A stretch of DNA of 64,000 nucleotides, taken from assembly GCA_018649885.1 (NCBI GenBank), contig JABIHA010000073.1, positions 1-64,000 on the forward strand, read 5' to 3'. Numbering within the stretch: position 1 is the first letter of the stretch; the number at the start of each line of letters is the position of its first letter. Made by a program: the position numbers and the translations under genes. Shown here piece after piece: positions 26,816-35,370 of this stretch. The stretch comes from Bacteriovoracaceae bacterium (GTDB lineage Bacteria > Bdellovibrionota > Bacteriovoracia > Bacteriovoracales > Bacteriovoracaceae). The notes under the pieces are model-generated. The model made no database searches and was not told the DNA's origin. It was given only the letters and a program-made list of their open reading frames with translations.

Positions 26816-27406
26816 AATGCAACTCCTATTAAAAGATTGTTTAACTTACTAAAGATTAAAAGTATTTCGGCCAGAGTTGTTGTTATATTTTTTGGAAGAA
26901 TAAATTCAGGCAATTCCTTTGAAAGGGACAGAAATAAAATTTATTTAGATTCTGTAGAGGGGGCCGAGGACTCCCCATTAAATTTAAAAAGGATATAGAA
27001 ATTTTCGTTATTATTTGGGTAACATTTTGGTGAGGCAACGACTCACCAATTTTTAAAATTATTCAAAATTTGGGTAACATTTTTTTCATGAAAATCCCTT
27101 TGTTATTTGGGTAACCTTTATTATGAGTCAACACTTTTGGAAAAAGTGGTTTTAAGTATTGATTTAGGTTACATTTTTCAAGGCGACTCAAAATAAGTAA
27201 TAAGGATGATTTTGAAACAAAAACAAGAACTTGAAAAGGCCTCATAGAATAAATCCCAGTTAAGAATATCTTTTACTGAGTCAACACTATGTAAATCACT
27301 TGGTAGGGTTACGTTTTTATTGAGGCAATACGACTACCGTAATTTAATGCCCCATAATATTACTTATAGGGCATTGGCACTTCAAACAATAAATTTCGCT
27401 TAGTAC
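26816..27406. repeat. Gene-free stretch with degenerate GGGTAAC repeats
   Basis: No supportable gene in 590 bases. Between 27017 and 27335 a motif close to GGGTAACATTTT occurs five times (27017, 27072, 27109, 27166, 27306), several times followed by a GAGTCAACAC- or GAGGCAACGACTC-like element (27032, 27125, 27278, 27322). Spacing is irregular (about 40-140 bases), so it is not CRISPR. It could be a protein-binding array or a decayed tandem repeat. A small hairpin (ACTTTT...AAAAGT) lies near 27131-27152. Confidence 0.55.
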
Positions 27407-28942
27407 TCAGGCAGCCTTTTCACTTCTGCTTTTAAGCTTAGCTAAGACCTTGGCCAATATGTTTTCCACTTCGCTTTCACGGAATGGCTTCAGAATATAC
27501 TCATCAATTTGCTGGTGGGCCATAAGCTGATCTAAATCGGTGTCAATGCCACCAGTGATAACAATGGTAATAGGTTTCTTTTCTAAGCTTAGATCATTAA
27601 TATGCTTAAACAATTCCTGGCCACTCATCACTGGCATACATAAATCTGAAAAGACAACATCAAATTGATTTTCTTTAATTTTATCGAGTGCTATTTGACC
27701 ATTTTCTGCTTCAATAATATTAATGACCCCAAGTTCTTTTAGGGTCGAAGTGAGAATTTTGCGAATCTCTTTTTCATCATCTACCACCAAGACATTTTTT
27801 GGCATGATTACAGTACAAAGTTGCTCAGTTTTCTTTTCTTGATTGCATGAAGATTCCTGCAGAGGAAGACTGATATTAAAAGTGCTGCCACAATTCACCT
27901 CCGACTCAACAGTGATTTCACCGCCTATATTTGAGATTATTTTAGAAACAATCCCAAGGCCCATTCCAGTACCTTCACCAACTTCCTTTGTTGTAAAAAA
28001 TGGCTCAAATATTTGATTTTTAATATCATTAGGAATACCACATCCATTATCTTTGATACTTACCAAAACATTAGACTTACCAGTCCTCTCAAGAAAGATA
28101 TCTATGGTGCGACTATTTTGCCCTTTTGAGGCATCCTTGGCATTGACAAGAATATTCATTAGCACTTGCTGTAGCTTGCCAATAGTGCCTTTAACAAGGA
28201 GTTTGGAATCTGAAAAATGTTTATGAATTTTCACACCCTCTTTTTCAAATATTTCAAATAAAAGACTGATGGTTTGATTGATTGCTATATCTAAAGAGGT
28301 AACTTCAAGTTCATCTTCGTCAACCCTGGCATAAACTCTCAACCCATCAACAATTTTTCTAATACGTTCATTGGCTATTTCTTGTTTTTCCAATGCAGTT
28401 TCAACCTTAGGCCAATTGATTTCCTTACCCTTAAGAAGTCTGCGAACGACACTCAAATTTCCTGATGAAATAGTTAAGGGGTTATTAATTTCGTGCCCTA
28501 CACCAGCGGCGAGAACTCCAATAGCGCTCAATCTTTGTGATTGTGCCACTTTTTGTTGGGCCTCCCTTATTTTAATTTCACCATTTCTTCTGTCTGTAAT
28601 ATCTGAACGAATAGCGATATATTGAGTGATTTCACCCTTAGAGTTTTTAAAGGGAACAATAGTTCCGTCTAGCCAATAGATAGTGCCATCTTTGGCCTTA
28701 TTGGCCACTTCGGCTTTCCAGGTTTTTCCACTTTTGACTGTATCCCAACAGTTCTTCCAAAATTCCTTAGGGTGTACACCCGAATTGACTATACGGTGGT
28801 CCTTTCCAATTAACTCACTTCTAGAATATTTGGCAAATTTACAAAATAGATCATTTGCATAAATGATTTTATTAAGCCACCTACTATTTCTGTCGAATAA
28901 GTATAAAGTAATTAAAAGTAGACAACAGGTCAAAAAAATCAA
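27407..28942 (-). CDS. PAS-histidine kinase-receiver hybrid (second half of a split sensor)
   Basis: A 511-residue hybrid kinase. It begins with a membrane helix (MIFLTCCLLLITLYLF), then a PAS/PAC domain (~25-118), a HisKA region with AAGVGHEINNPL (phospho-His150), a HATPase domain with DNGCGIP and GEGTGMGLGI, and a receiver domain from ~380 with VLVVDDE and phospho-acceptor Asp433 (SDLCMPVMSG). The start is a TTG overlapping the TGA of the upstream ORF by four bases. Because the ORF starts exactly with the second membrane helix that should follow the upstream dCache domain, the two ORFs look like one sensor kinase divided by a frameshift; see findings. The signal is unknown. Confidence 0.87.
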   Translation of the reverse strand: MIFLTCCLLLITLYLFDRNSRWLNKIIYANDLFCKFAKYSRSELIGKDHRIVNSGVHPKEFWKNCWDTVKSGKTWKAEVANKAKDGTIYWLDGTIVPFKNSKGEITQYIAIRSDITDRRNGEIKIREAQQKVAQSQRLSAIGVLAAGVGHEINNPLTISSGNLSVVRRLLKGKEINWPKVETALEKQEIANERIRKIVDGLRVYARVDEDELEVTSLDIAINQTISLLFEIFEKEGVKIHKHFSDSKLLVKGTIGKLQQVLMNILVNAKDASKGQNSRTIDIFLERTGKSNVLVSIKDNGCGIPNDIKNQIFEPFFTTKEVGEGTGMGLGIVSKIISNIGGEITVESEVNCGSTFNISLPLQESSCNQEKKTEQLCTVIMPKNVLVVDDEKEIRKILTSTLKELGVINIIEAENGQIALDKIKENQFDVVFSDLCMPVMSGQELFKHINDLSLEKKPITIVITGGIDTDLDQLMAHQQIDEYILKPFRESEVENILAKVLAKLKSRSEKAA

Positions 28943-29991
28943 AACCTGTATTGTTCTTTTATTTTTTTGAAAACTCGCATAGGCCTCATTAATATCAATT
29001 TTAGTTCATCATCCCAAACCCATGCTCCAGCAACAAAAACCCCGCGATAGTCTCGGTAGCCAGTTAAATGACTTTGTATTTTCATTTTTCCTGGAGAATT
29101 GATTACACTTTTGGCCATCAAAGTTAATGGAGCGTTGACAGCTATATTGGCTTGTGGGTTTTCGGCTAAATTGCTACCTGGGTCCGCAACCCTAATATTA
29201 AGTGGGGCATATTGATTTTTCTTAAGTAGGTTTATTTTTAATAATTGTTCTCTAAATCTAGTGTTGCTTGCCATCATTCCTTTTTTACTGATGGCGTATG
29301 TCTCACCAGAGCCCCCTATTCTGCCTCTTTTAAGTATCTTTGAAAAATGAGTAGATGGATCGATACGAAAGCAAAATGCTGCTATCACTTCTCCATTGTC
29401 ATTTACTATAGGAGATCCTGTGAAGATACTTACTTGAAGCATCCCTTTTAAGACGACATCACTTTCTATCATTTCAGAAATGACAGTCTTGCCTTGCCAA
29501 ATTTGCTTAAAGAATCCATCCTGTTTAGAAAGAAGGTTTTGGGCACCAATATTTTGATCTCTTAGTGAGCTAAGGTTTTTACGATCTTTATCAATGATAA
29601 AAAAACCTCTGTAGTCATGGGTCTTAAGTATACTTATCAGGTGCTGTCGGATGGCAGGTTGCCATTTAGACTCTTTTAAACTCTCATGAGGAACCCTCAA
29701 TAACTCTACCACCATTTTTTTAATTTCTTTTGATTGGGCCCAAACTTTTGTTGTTGCAAGAAGAGTACTTTGCCACGATTTTAAGGCCTGCTGAGAAGTA
29801 ACTAAAACTGTTTCTAGAGAATTTCCAATTTCTGATTCAGCATTTTTTTTCATTTTGCCAATGATAAAAAAATAGGTCGATAAAAATAAGATGACAACGG
29901 GAATGGCCAGTATCTTACTTGAAGTGAATTTCTTAATAACAGATTTTAATTTGTGATGCAATTCAAAAAACCTTAATCTAAGGGCCCTCAA
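28939..29991 (-). CDS. dCache-type extracytoplasmic sensor (first half of a split sensor kinase)
   Basis: A 350-residue protein with one N-terminal membrane helix (ILAIPVVILFLSTYFFIIG) and a large extracytoplasmic double-Cache domain. Typical features are GFFIIDKDRKNLSSLRDQNIGAQNL, GKTVISEMI, GSPIVNDNGEVIAAFCFRID, GGSGETYAISKKGMM, and the closing RGVFVAGAWVWDDELKLILM. It stops only ~12 residues after this, just where a second membrane helix is expected. That helix opens the next ORF in the +1 frame. Alone it has no output domain. It would sense small molecules in the periplasm. Confidence 0.82.
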   Translation of the reverse strand: MRALRLRFFELHHKLKSVIKKFTSSKILAIPVVILFLSTYFFIIGKMKKNAESEIGNSLETVLVTSQQALKSWQSTLLATTKVWAQSKEIKKMVVELLRVPHESLKESKWQPAIRQHLISILKTHDYRGFFIIDKDRKNLSSLRDQNIGAQNLLSKQDGFFKQIWQGKTVISEMIESDVVLKGMLQVSIFTGSPIVNDNGEVIAAFCFRIDPSTHFSKILKRGRIGGSGETYAISKKGMMASNTRFREQLLKINLLKKNQYAPLNIRVADPGSNLAENPQANIAVNAPLTLMAKSVINSPGKMKIQSHLTGYRDYRGVFVAGAWVWDDELKLILMRPMRVFKKIKEQYRF

Positions 29992-30195
29992 TTATTATCC
30001 TATTGCTAGACAAAATATTCAAGCTTCAAAACTTCCTCCCTATCTCAATCTTAAAATTTTAACTTGCTATCTTACCAGACAGTTTTTGTTGTTTCCGGGT
30101 TTTGCATCCGTATAATTGACAGTTTTAGATAGTATTCAAGCACCAAGCTGTAACCTCCCAATTTATAGTCTATATACAAACAATGAGGAGAGTCT

Positions 30196-30420
30196 ATGAA
30201 GTCAAATAAATTTATTGGGTTGTTCCTATACCAGGATGGAAAAAGAAATGTAGCTCTCAACACGCGGGGAAGTTACAGCAGTGATACAAGGGCCGGAGAT
30301 AGCGGCTACGACATAGATCTCATTTATCAATACCAAACTAGCACCATCCCCATTTATTCTCAAGGTTACAGCTTGCCTTTATATTTAGCTGGGAAATCCC
30401 AGCTAAATTTACTACTATAG
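30196..30420 (+). CDS. Possible small protein
   Basis: A 74-codon ORF with a good ribosome site (GAGGAG, seven bases from the ATG). The product (SNKFIGLFLYQDGKRNVALN, SGYDIDLIYQYQ) has no signal peptide or known motif. Its last codons lie inside a perfect 11-base hairpin (30383-30408), which is unusual for a coding end and leaves open that this is an untranslated transcript. Confidence 0.4.
   Translation: MKSNKFIGLFLYQDGKRNVALNTRGSYSSDTRAGDSGYDIDLIYQYQTSTIPIYSQGYSLPLYLAGKSQLNLLL
30383..30408 (+). terminator. Perfect hairpin, likely terminator
   Basis: ATTTAGCTGGG, loop AAAT, CCCAGCTAAAT: perfect 11-base arms followed by TT and a mixed stretch. It lies inside the 3' end of the small ORF at 30196 and 55 bases before the PhnA-like gene. 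Confidence 0.55.
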
Positions 30421-30462
30421 ATCCCAAAGGCCAAACTTAAGAACCCACTAGGAGAAATGACC

Positions 30463-31035
30463 ATGAGTGCTGAACAAGTTCTTCGAGAACGTGCCAATTC
30501 AAAGTGTGAGCTATGCTCGTCTGATACAAGCTTAACCGTTTATGAAATCCCCCCTGCAATAGACTCAGAAGCGGAAAATTGCGTTTTAGTCTGCGAAGTC
30601 TGTCATAAGCAAATTGAAGACCCAAGTGCCATGGATGCCAACCACTGGCATTGCCTTTCAGATAGTATGTGGAGTGAGTTTAGCGCCGTTCAAATTATGG
30701 CATGGCGTCTACTTAGTCGCATAAAAGAAAATACCTGGGCACAAAACCTCTTGGAGCAGCTCTATATGGACGAGCAAACCCTAGAGCGCGCAAGTGCGGA
30801 AAACTCAGAATCAGACTCGCAAGGAGCTCCCACCTCAGACAGTAACGGCAATGCTTTAAACGACGGGGATACTGTTACATTGATAAAAGATCTCAATGTG
30901 AAAGGTGCAAATTTTACTGCCAAGCGCGGAACAATTGTCAAAAATATTTCTCTCACCATGGATCCAGAGCAAATTGAAGGCCGTGTTAACGGGACTCAAA
31001 TAGTACTTCTTACTAAATTTTTAAAGAAGGCCTAG
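30463..31035 (+). CDS. PhnA/YjdM family zinc-ribbon protein
   Basis: A 190-residue cytoplasmic protein. N-terminal zinc ribbon with CELC and CEVCHK; C-terminal PhnA domain with DGDTVTLIKDLNVKG, KRGTIVKNISL, IEGRVNGTQIVL and FLKKA. The family was named from the alkylphosphonate operon of E. coli, but YjdM is not required for phosphonate use and its function is unclear. I use the ATG at 30463 since GGAG at 30451-30454 is well spaced for it and too close to the ATG at 30457. The 190-residue length is longer than E. coli's ~110 because of an acidic Ser-rich linker. Convergent with the next gene, overlapping by four bases. Confidence 0.88.
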   Translation: MSAEQVLRERANSKCELCSSDTSLTVYEIPPAIDSEAENCVLVCEVCHKQIEDPSAMDANHWHCLSDSMWSEFSAVQIMAWRLLSRIKENTWAQNLLEQLYMDEQTLERASAENSESDSQGAPTSDSNGNALNDGDTVTLIKDLNVKGANFTAKRGTIVKNISLTMDPEQIEGRVNGTQIVLLTKFLKKA

Positions 31036-31634
31036 ACAGTTATCATCAAGGTAGCGCGTGTCAGAATAATCAGCGCTACTCCTAATAGATAGTGAAGATA
31101 GTCAATCTTAGGAAAACCAAATAGCTTCTCTTCTGATCTTAAAAGTAGTCCTGAAACAGCAATAACTAGAATTGAAGACATATTGGCGGCCATAGTGAGT
31201 GTCAAAAGCTCTCCTTTGAACACCGGGATTATACCCATGATCAAAAGTCCTAAGAGCCCAAAAATCTTTCTTGCTAATTGAGATGGCCTAAAAAATGAAA
31301 AATAAACGGTAGTAGCTACTAAAATTACAAATGCCACCACTGCTGAAGTTTGGCAAATAACCTGGTACTTAAGCAAATGACTTATGGCCATGGAAGTGAA
31401 TCCAAGCTGGGCGCTGAGTAGAGAGAATTTTTTGTGAAGCTCGGACAATTTCTCAAAACCAGACCACTTAAAAATGCTGAGAACTACAGCGACCCCTATA
31501 ATTGATAATCCAATCAAATAGAACCCAAGCGGTGAGCTAAAACCATTAACTAAAAGATATTTTGAATAGAGAATGCAGGCCAAAAGAAATAAATCTGAAA
31601 CTACTGTTGAAATAACCATAACCCTACTTTTCAT
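31032..31634 (-). CDS. Multi-pass membrane protein of unknown function
   Basis: A 200-residue protein with about six hydrophobic helices (VVSDLFLLACILYS, LIGLSIIGVAVVLSIF, TSAVVAFVILVATTVYFSF, IFGLLGLLIMGIIPVF and others). No conserved polar motif is recognised. It starts 14 bases after the metalloprotease gene 31649-32350 and is probably in the same transcript. Confidence 0.68.
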   Translation of the reverse strand: MKSRVMVISTVVSDLFLLACILYSKYLLVNGFSSPLGFYLIGLSIIGVAVVLSIFKWSGFEKLSELHKKFSLLSAQLGFTSMAISHLLKYQVICQTSAVVAFVILVATTVYFSFFRPSQLARKIFGLLGLLIMGIIPVFKGELLTLTMAANMSSILVIAVSGLLLRSEEKLFGFPKIDYLHYLLGVALIILTRATLMITV

Positions 31635-31648
31635 TAAAATAAGTCACA

Positions 31649-32350
31649 TTACATTAGGTCACAAAATTCTTTTTTACCTTCAAAGCAGCATTGTATTGTT
31701 CTATAGATAAGGTCTCCACTTTGAATCGCCCCCTCATCCTTCATTTCCTTGTGAGACTTTGTGTGAAATAGGCCTGTGGAATGCAGTACTTCGTGAAAGA
31801 TAACTTTCGCAGCACCTTTACCTGAAGCTCGAACAACCTTATGTTCCATATTTAAATAAACAAAAGGAAATCTATCATCAAAACAGGCGACAGAATATCC
31901 GGCCAAATAGCTAGGCATATTTAGGGTATCCTTGTCTGTTAAATTGAGTTTAAACGGGTCTCCTGTTTCCATGCAGCCAATGATTAGTTCATTTAAAGGG
32001 TTTTCTGTTAATGAAATAACCTTTTTTGCCAGAAGTACCGAGCTCTCCGAGTGGCGAGCTAAACAACTAAGCCCAGTTTTAAATGCATCTTCTGCTATTT
32101 TTGCAATCTTAATTGGATCGTATTTATTACAACCACTTAATGTAATCCCATTGCCCAAGCGGTGATAATCAAGATAGGTAGCGTAAAGCTGATCAAGTGG
32201 CCACAGTGACAGTTTTTCAACATAAGTTGATATAGAGGTAGTAGATGCATCAACGCTATCTGTGCAGTGAAAGTCTAGGGCAGCCTCGTAACCAGAGGAA
32301 AATGCCCACTTTGCCCCAAAAATGCAAACGAGTACGGTAAAGATTTTCAT
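31649..32350 (-). CDS. Exported metzincin-like metalloprotease
   Basis: A 233-residue exported protein (signal peptide to AFSSG). It carries HEVLHSTGLFH (186-196), which fits the metzincin consensus HExxHxxGxxH: His186, His190 and His196 as zinc ligands and Glu187 as the base. Several cysteines (GCNKY, GLSCLARH, CMETG, CCFEG, FCDLM) suggest disulphides. The segments GLSCLA...VISLTEN and the post-HExxH CCFEG layout parallel the gene at 40199, so the two are distant paralogues. Protein targets unknown; a role in prey digestion is inference. Confidence 0.78.
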   Translation of the reverse strand: MKIFTVLVCIFGAKWAFSSGYEAALDFHCTDSVDASTTSISTYVEKLSLWPLDQLYATYLDYHRLGNGITLSGCNKYDPIKIAKIAEDAFKTGLSCLARHSESSVLLAKKVISLTENPLNELIIGCMETGDPFKLNLTDKDTLNMPSYLAGYSVACFDDRFPFVYLNMEHKVVRASGKGAAKVIFHEVLHSTGLFHTKSHKEMKDEGAIQSGDLIYRTIQCCFEGKKEFCDLM

Positions 32351-32507
32351 AAAACGGACACTATACTAAAACAGACTTTTTATCTAACCTCTTGTAATTA
32401 GTTCAAGGATTTTACAGGATTTTTTCAACACTTTTACTACTGATAATTATCAATAAAGGCTGTGATGGCGGCAATTGGCGACTGGGCCCAGTGCCAATAG
32501 CCTACTA

Positions 32508-32639
32508 GTGTGTAAAAGGCAATTTGGTGGGAACCATTGCAACACCTAGAATTATGGCCTATCGGTCAAACCTAATAACTTCAATTGACCCACCTTAAAC
32601 CTACCAACAATTGCAGTGGTCCCCAATATGCCTACACAC
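32508..32639. repeat. Long imperfect inverted repeat (structured element)
   Basis: In the 362-base gap between two minus-strand genes, GTGTGTA...AGGC...TGGGAACCATTGCAA (32508-32542) pairs with TTGCAGTGGTCCCCA...GCCTACACAC (32611-32639); 13 of 15 positions match in the core. Inside it GGTCAA and TTGACC (32564 and 32584) form a second stem. The whole could fold as one ~130-nt hairpin. It may be a small structured RNA, a MITE-like element or a pause/terminator structure. Confidence 0.55.
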
Positions 32640-32712
32640 ATATCGAGATAATCCATATCTATTTTGTGAAAATATTGGACCCACAAAGATCAATTTGTAG
32701 GTCCACTTGAAA

Positions 32713-33150
32713 TTATTTTTTGATAAATTTAGAAAAGGTAGTGCTATGCACTTGTTCAGTCATTTTTTTGCCCTCAGCAAAAATCGCCATTTTATTTCTT
32801 CTTTCAAGCTTTGCTTTTTTGTTAATGAAGTATGAGGTGACCTTGGTCATCTTGATCATTTTCCCCTCTTTCACAACATGCAAATCTAGTGAATCATGGG
32901 TGCAAACACTCCAAGCAGAACCCCAATGGTCTTTTTTAACCTTACCATCAGCATTTACCACTCTTTTAACAGTTACTTTTCCTTTTACAAGAGTCGCAAA
33001 CAAAAAACTTTTCACTCCGCTTTTCACCACACTTGTAACTTCTAAAACCCCACCTACTCCAGTGTCTGATTTCCATTGTCCTTCAATTGTTGGACATGAA
33101 AACGCAGCCGCTGAAAAGGTCAATAGTGCAAAAAATAAAATCCCTTTCAT
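32713..33150 (-). CDS. Exported hypothetical protein
   Basis: A 145-residue protein; start at 33150 is supported by GGAGAG upstream and gives the signal peptide MKGILFFALLTFSAAAFSC. The mature part has a beta-rich CPTIEGQWKSDTGVGGVLEVTSV core resembling small lipocalin-like exported domains, a Cys pair (SCPT and VCTHD), and a Lys-rich end. No named family. Confidence 0.66.
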   Translation of the reverse strand: MKGILFFALLTFSAAAFSCPTIEGQWKSDTGVGGVLEVTSVVKSGVKSFLFATLVKGKVTVKRVVNADGKVKKDHWGSAWSVCTHDSLDLHVVKEGKMIKMTKVTSYFINKKAKLERRNKMAIFAEGKKMTEQVHSTTFSKFIKK

Positions 33151-33267
33151 AACACTTCTCTCCTGTTTAAAAATCATATTGAGCTACATTTTATTGCTCA
33201 AAATATTGATTGTCCAAACTTGGTCCATTCTCCGGGTCAAGAGATCAGGTATAGAGAGTCATTCTAC

Positions 33268-34050
33268 TCAATTACATATACTTGGAGAGCTGATTTTTTG
33301 TTCTATTAATTTATATATGTCTTTCCAAATGATCACAGATAATGACCACCAAAGTGAAATCCATATAGGTACACCAAAAAGAATACCGTGGTGATAGTAG
33401 TGCAAGTCCCCTGCTCCTATGTAAAGAATTTCAACTACAGTCCCAAGTGAAATGCAAAGTAGCCCTAATTTAATTTCTCTTTTATTGGGCCTAAAAATCA
33501 AGCTATACAAAATCAAGGCCACTACAAAGGGAGCAAATGATAAAACTGAATCAAGATAATAGTGGTAGATAAATTGTCTGGTCACAAAAACAATAGCTAG
33601 CTGTAAAATGATTTTGGTAGGTGTGCTCTTCCAAACTTTTGAACCAAGATGAACTTCATTTTTCAATTCTACGTCTTTACCAAGACCAGGCCACCAAGCT
33701 ACAGCGGCCATATATCTCAGTATCATCCCCCAATACAAGAGCATCCAAATGGGGATAGTCGAAAATTCCGGGAAATAGACGGGAGCGTGATAATCATATA
33801 CCCCTTTTCCTACAACTGAATTCCAATCATTAAATGCACCAAGTATAGTGCAAATCGTATAGAGAATAATCTCTTGTTTTTTTTCGTCAAAGCGAATCAA
33901 TGTGTAAATTAACCTTACAGCAAGAATAAGCGGAACCACAATACTCATTAAAAGTAATTTCTTTGAAAAAAAGCAGATCAATATACTGATTGCTACTATA
34001 ACAAAGGTATCAACTAAAAGAGATTTGCCATTTGTTGCTTTAACTTTCAT
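33268..34050 (-). CDS. Polytopic membrane protein with an internal repeat, in the radical SAM cluster
   Basis: A 260-residue protein with seven to eight hydrophobic helices. The first ATG (34065) directly follows the TAA of the radical SAM gene; because AAGGAG lies there, the third of three tandem ATGs (34050) is the better start. Two parts resemble each other: GKGVYDYHAPVYFPEFSTIPIWMLLYW and GAGDLHYYHHGILFGVPIWISLWW, both with a Tyr/His-rich stretch followed by (I/V)PIW-x-x-L-x-W. Similar IP-W motifs occur in some lipid- and carotenoid-processing membrane proteins, but I cannot name the family. Operon position suggests it processes or handles the radical SAM product. Confidence 0.7.
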   Translation of the reverse strand: MKVKATNGKSLLVDTFVIVAISILICFFSKKLLLMSIVVPLILAVRLIYTLIRFDEKKQEIILYTICTILGAFNDWNSVVGKGVYDYHAPVYFPEFSTIPIWMLLYWGMILRYMAAVAWWPGLGKDVELKNEVHLGSKVWKSTPTKIILQLAIVFVTRQFIYHYYLDSVLSFAPFVVALILYSLIFRPNKREIKLGLLCISLGTVVEILYIGAGDLHYYHHGILFGVPIWISLWWSLSVIIWKDIYKLIEQKISSPSICN

Positions 34051-34065
34051 CATCATCTCCTTCAT

Positions 34066-35352
34066 TTAGTTTAAGAAATCTCTTATTTCTGTTAAGATCG
34101 ATGCTGGATTTTTAAGCCCATGATAATAAGTGTCGGTGGTATAGTTTTGGGCCCAATTGCAATTGGCGCCACATTGGGTTGGAGCTGGACCATGAAATTT
34201 ATCGGGATTAATCATTTTCCTCCCCTTGGCCCAAACTTCATCAAGATGTTTGTGTGCAAGGATATTGAGCTTTTCCGGTTGTACATTTACACACGCCTTA
34301 CATGGCCAAAAAAGCGTGCCATCAAAATCAATATGGGGTTTAAGAGTATTTCTGCAATTTAGTGGAACGCCATTATAGAGGCGATTATTCATGCGATATG
34401 AGCCAGCAAATTTATGACCTGCCTTGTGTCTTGTAAGGAGAGTGCTAACAAATTTTCTATACTCTAAATTCAGTAAAAGACCATCTTTTGCAACTGGCCC
34501 GTCATTTTGGGGAACTCCTGCGAAAGTAATACCTAAATCATTGGCAAAGTTAAGAACATCTACTGCATCTTGAATTCTACCTGGCTGAACCACGCAATTG
34601 ACCATCAACTTAAAGCCATAGGTGTCACGCAATTCTCTTAGGGCCAATACATTTCTAATAATATCTTCGGATTTTTTATAACGATACATCTCATTTAACA
34701 TATCAACTCGTAAACTATCAAGGCTGACGATAATAATATCAAAATCAGCAAGAAAATTAGACCAGTTTTTCCTTTTCAAAAGTTTATGAATCACACTACC
34801 GTTTGTATTTATAATTTGAGGAAAATAATTCAAATTTCTGCCGTGCCTTAAAATTTCGGGCAAGTCAGACCTAAGAGTTGGCTCTCCACCCGCATAATAA
34901 ACAGAGGGAGTTCTCGTTCTCATCACTCCTAGAAGTTTTTTCGCCTGATCCGTATCGAGAGCACCTTTATTAGACATCTCAGGATACTTGTTTCCTCTAT
35001 GGTCGTCACAATAGTCACATAAGAAGTTACAAGTTCTCAGAATTGACCAAATAAAGTATAGTGGCAGAAGGTCTTCCCTATTTTCTGAAACTCTTTTTTT
35101 GTTTTTAATCCAGTTAATGGCAGTCGTCTTATAGGATTTAAACATTCGTTTTAATTTTTGAATTCCCGTTTGAGGGAGCTCTTGAGTTTTTGTCGCCTCT
35201 TGGGCCAAGGCCTTTGCTTCAAAGTTAAGCTGATCAAAATCAGGATGCTCCTGCCTTGGTGTGAAGAATTTAAAGTTGAGAGAGTTTGTGGAAGTTGCTC
35301 CCTGTGTAAGCGGATTAGCGTCCTCAATGTTTTTTAAAATAATGTTTTTCAT
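34066..35352 (-). CDS. Radical SAM / SPASM-type protein
   Basis: A 428-residue radical SAM enzyme. The 4Fe-4S site is C108-x3-C112-x2-C115 (TCNFLCDYC), with YYAGGEPTLR (GGEP at 155-158) and IINTNGS, VSLDSLR further on. C-terminally there are more cysteines (333, 351, 354, 394, 398) in CRNTLKPHIDFDGTLFWPC / CKAC / CGANCNW, the look of a SPASM or twitch domain binding further clusters. An N-terminal extension of ~95 residues is unusual. SPASM enzymes modify peptides, enzymes or lipids; the substrate is unknown. No small precursor peptide gene is apparent next to it. Transcribed from the TetR gene's side, with 18 bases between. Confidence 0.85.
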   Translation of the reverse strand: MKNIILKNIEDANPLTQGATSTNSLNFKFFTPRQEHPDFDQLNFEAKALAQEATKTQELPQTGIQKLKRMFKSYKTTAINWIKNKKRVSENREDLLPLYFIWSILRTCNFLCDYCDDHRGNKYPEMSNKGALDTDQAKKLLGVMRTRTPSVYYAGGEPTLRSDLPEILRHGRNLNYFPQIINTNGSVIHKLLKRKNWSNFLADFDIIIVSLDSLRVDMLNEMYRYKKSEDIIRNVLALRELRDTYGFKLMVNCVVQPGRIQDAVDVLNFANDLGITFAGVPQNDGPVAKDGLLLNLEYRKFVSTLLTRHKAGHKFAGSYRMNNRLYNGVPLNCRNTLKPHIDFDGTLFWPCKACVNVQPEKLNILAHKHLDEVWAKGRKMINPDKFHGPAPTQCGANCNWAQNYTTDTYYHGLKNPASILTEIRDFLN

Positions 35353-35370
35353 AACTGGGCCTTTTGTTGT

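Noticed and set aside
27017-27335. Possible CRISPR array
   Set aside because: Motifs are short, degenerate and unevenly spaced; no cas genes.
32720-33394. 224-codon + strand ORF antisense to 32713-33150 and the next gene's end
   Set aside because: No ribosome site; low-complexity hydrophobic reading; the opposite strand encodes a clear signal peptide protein.
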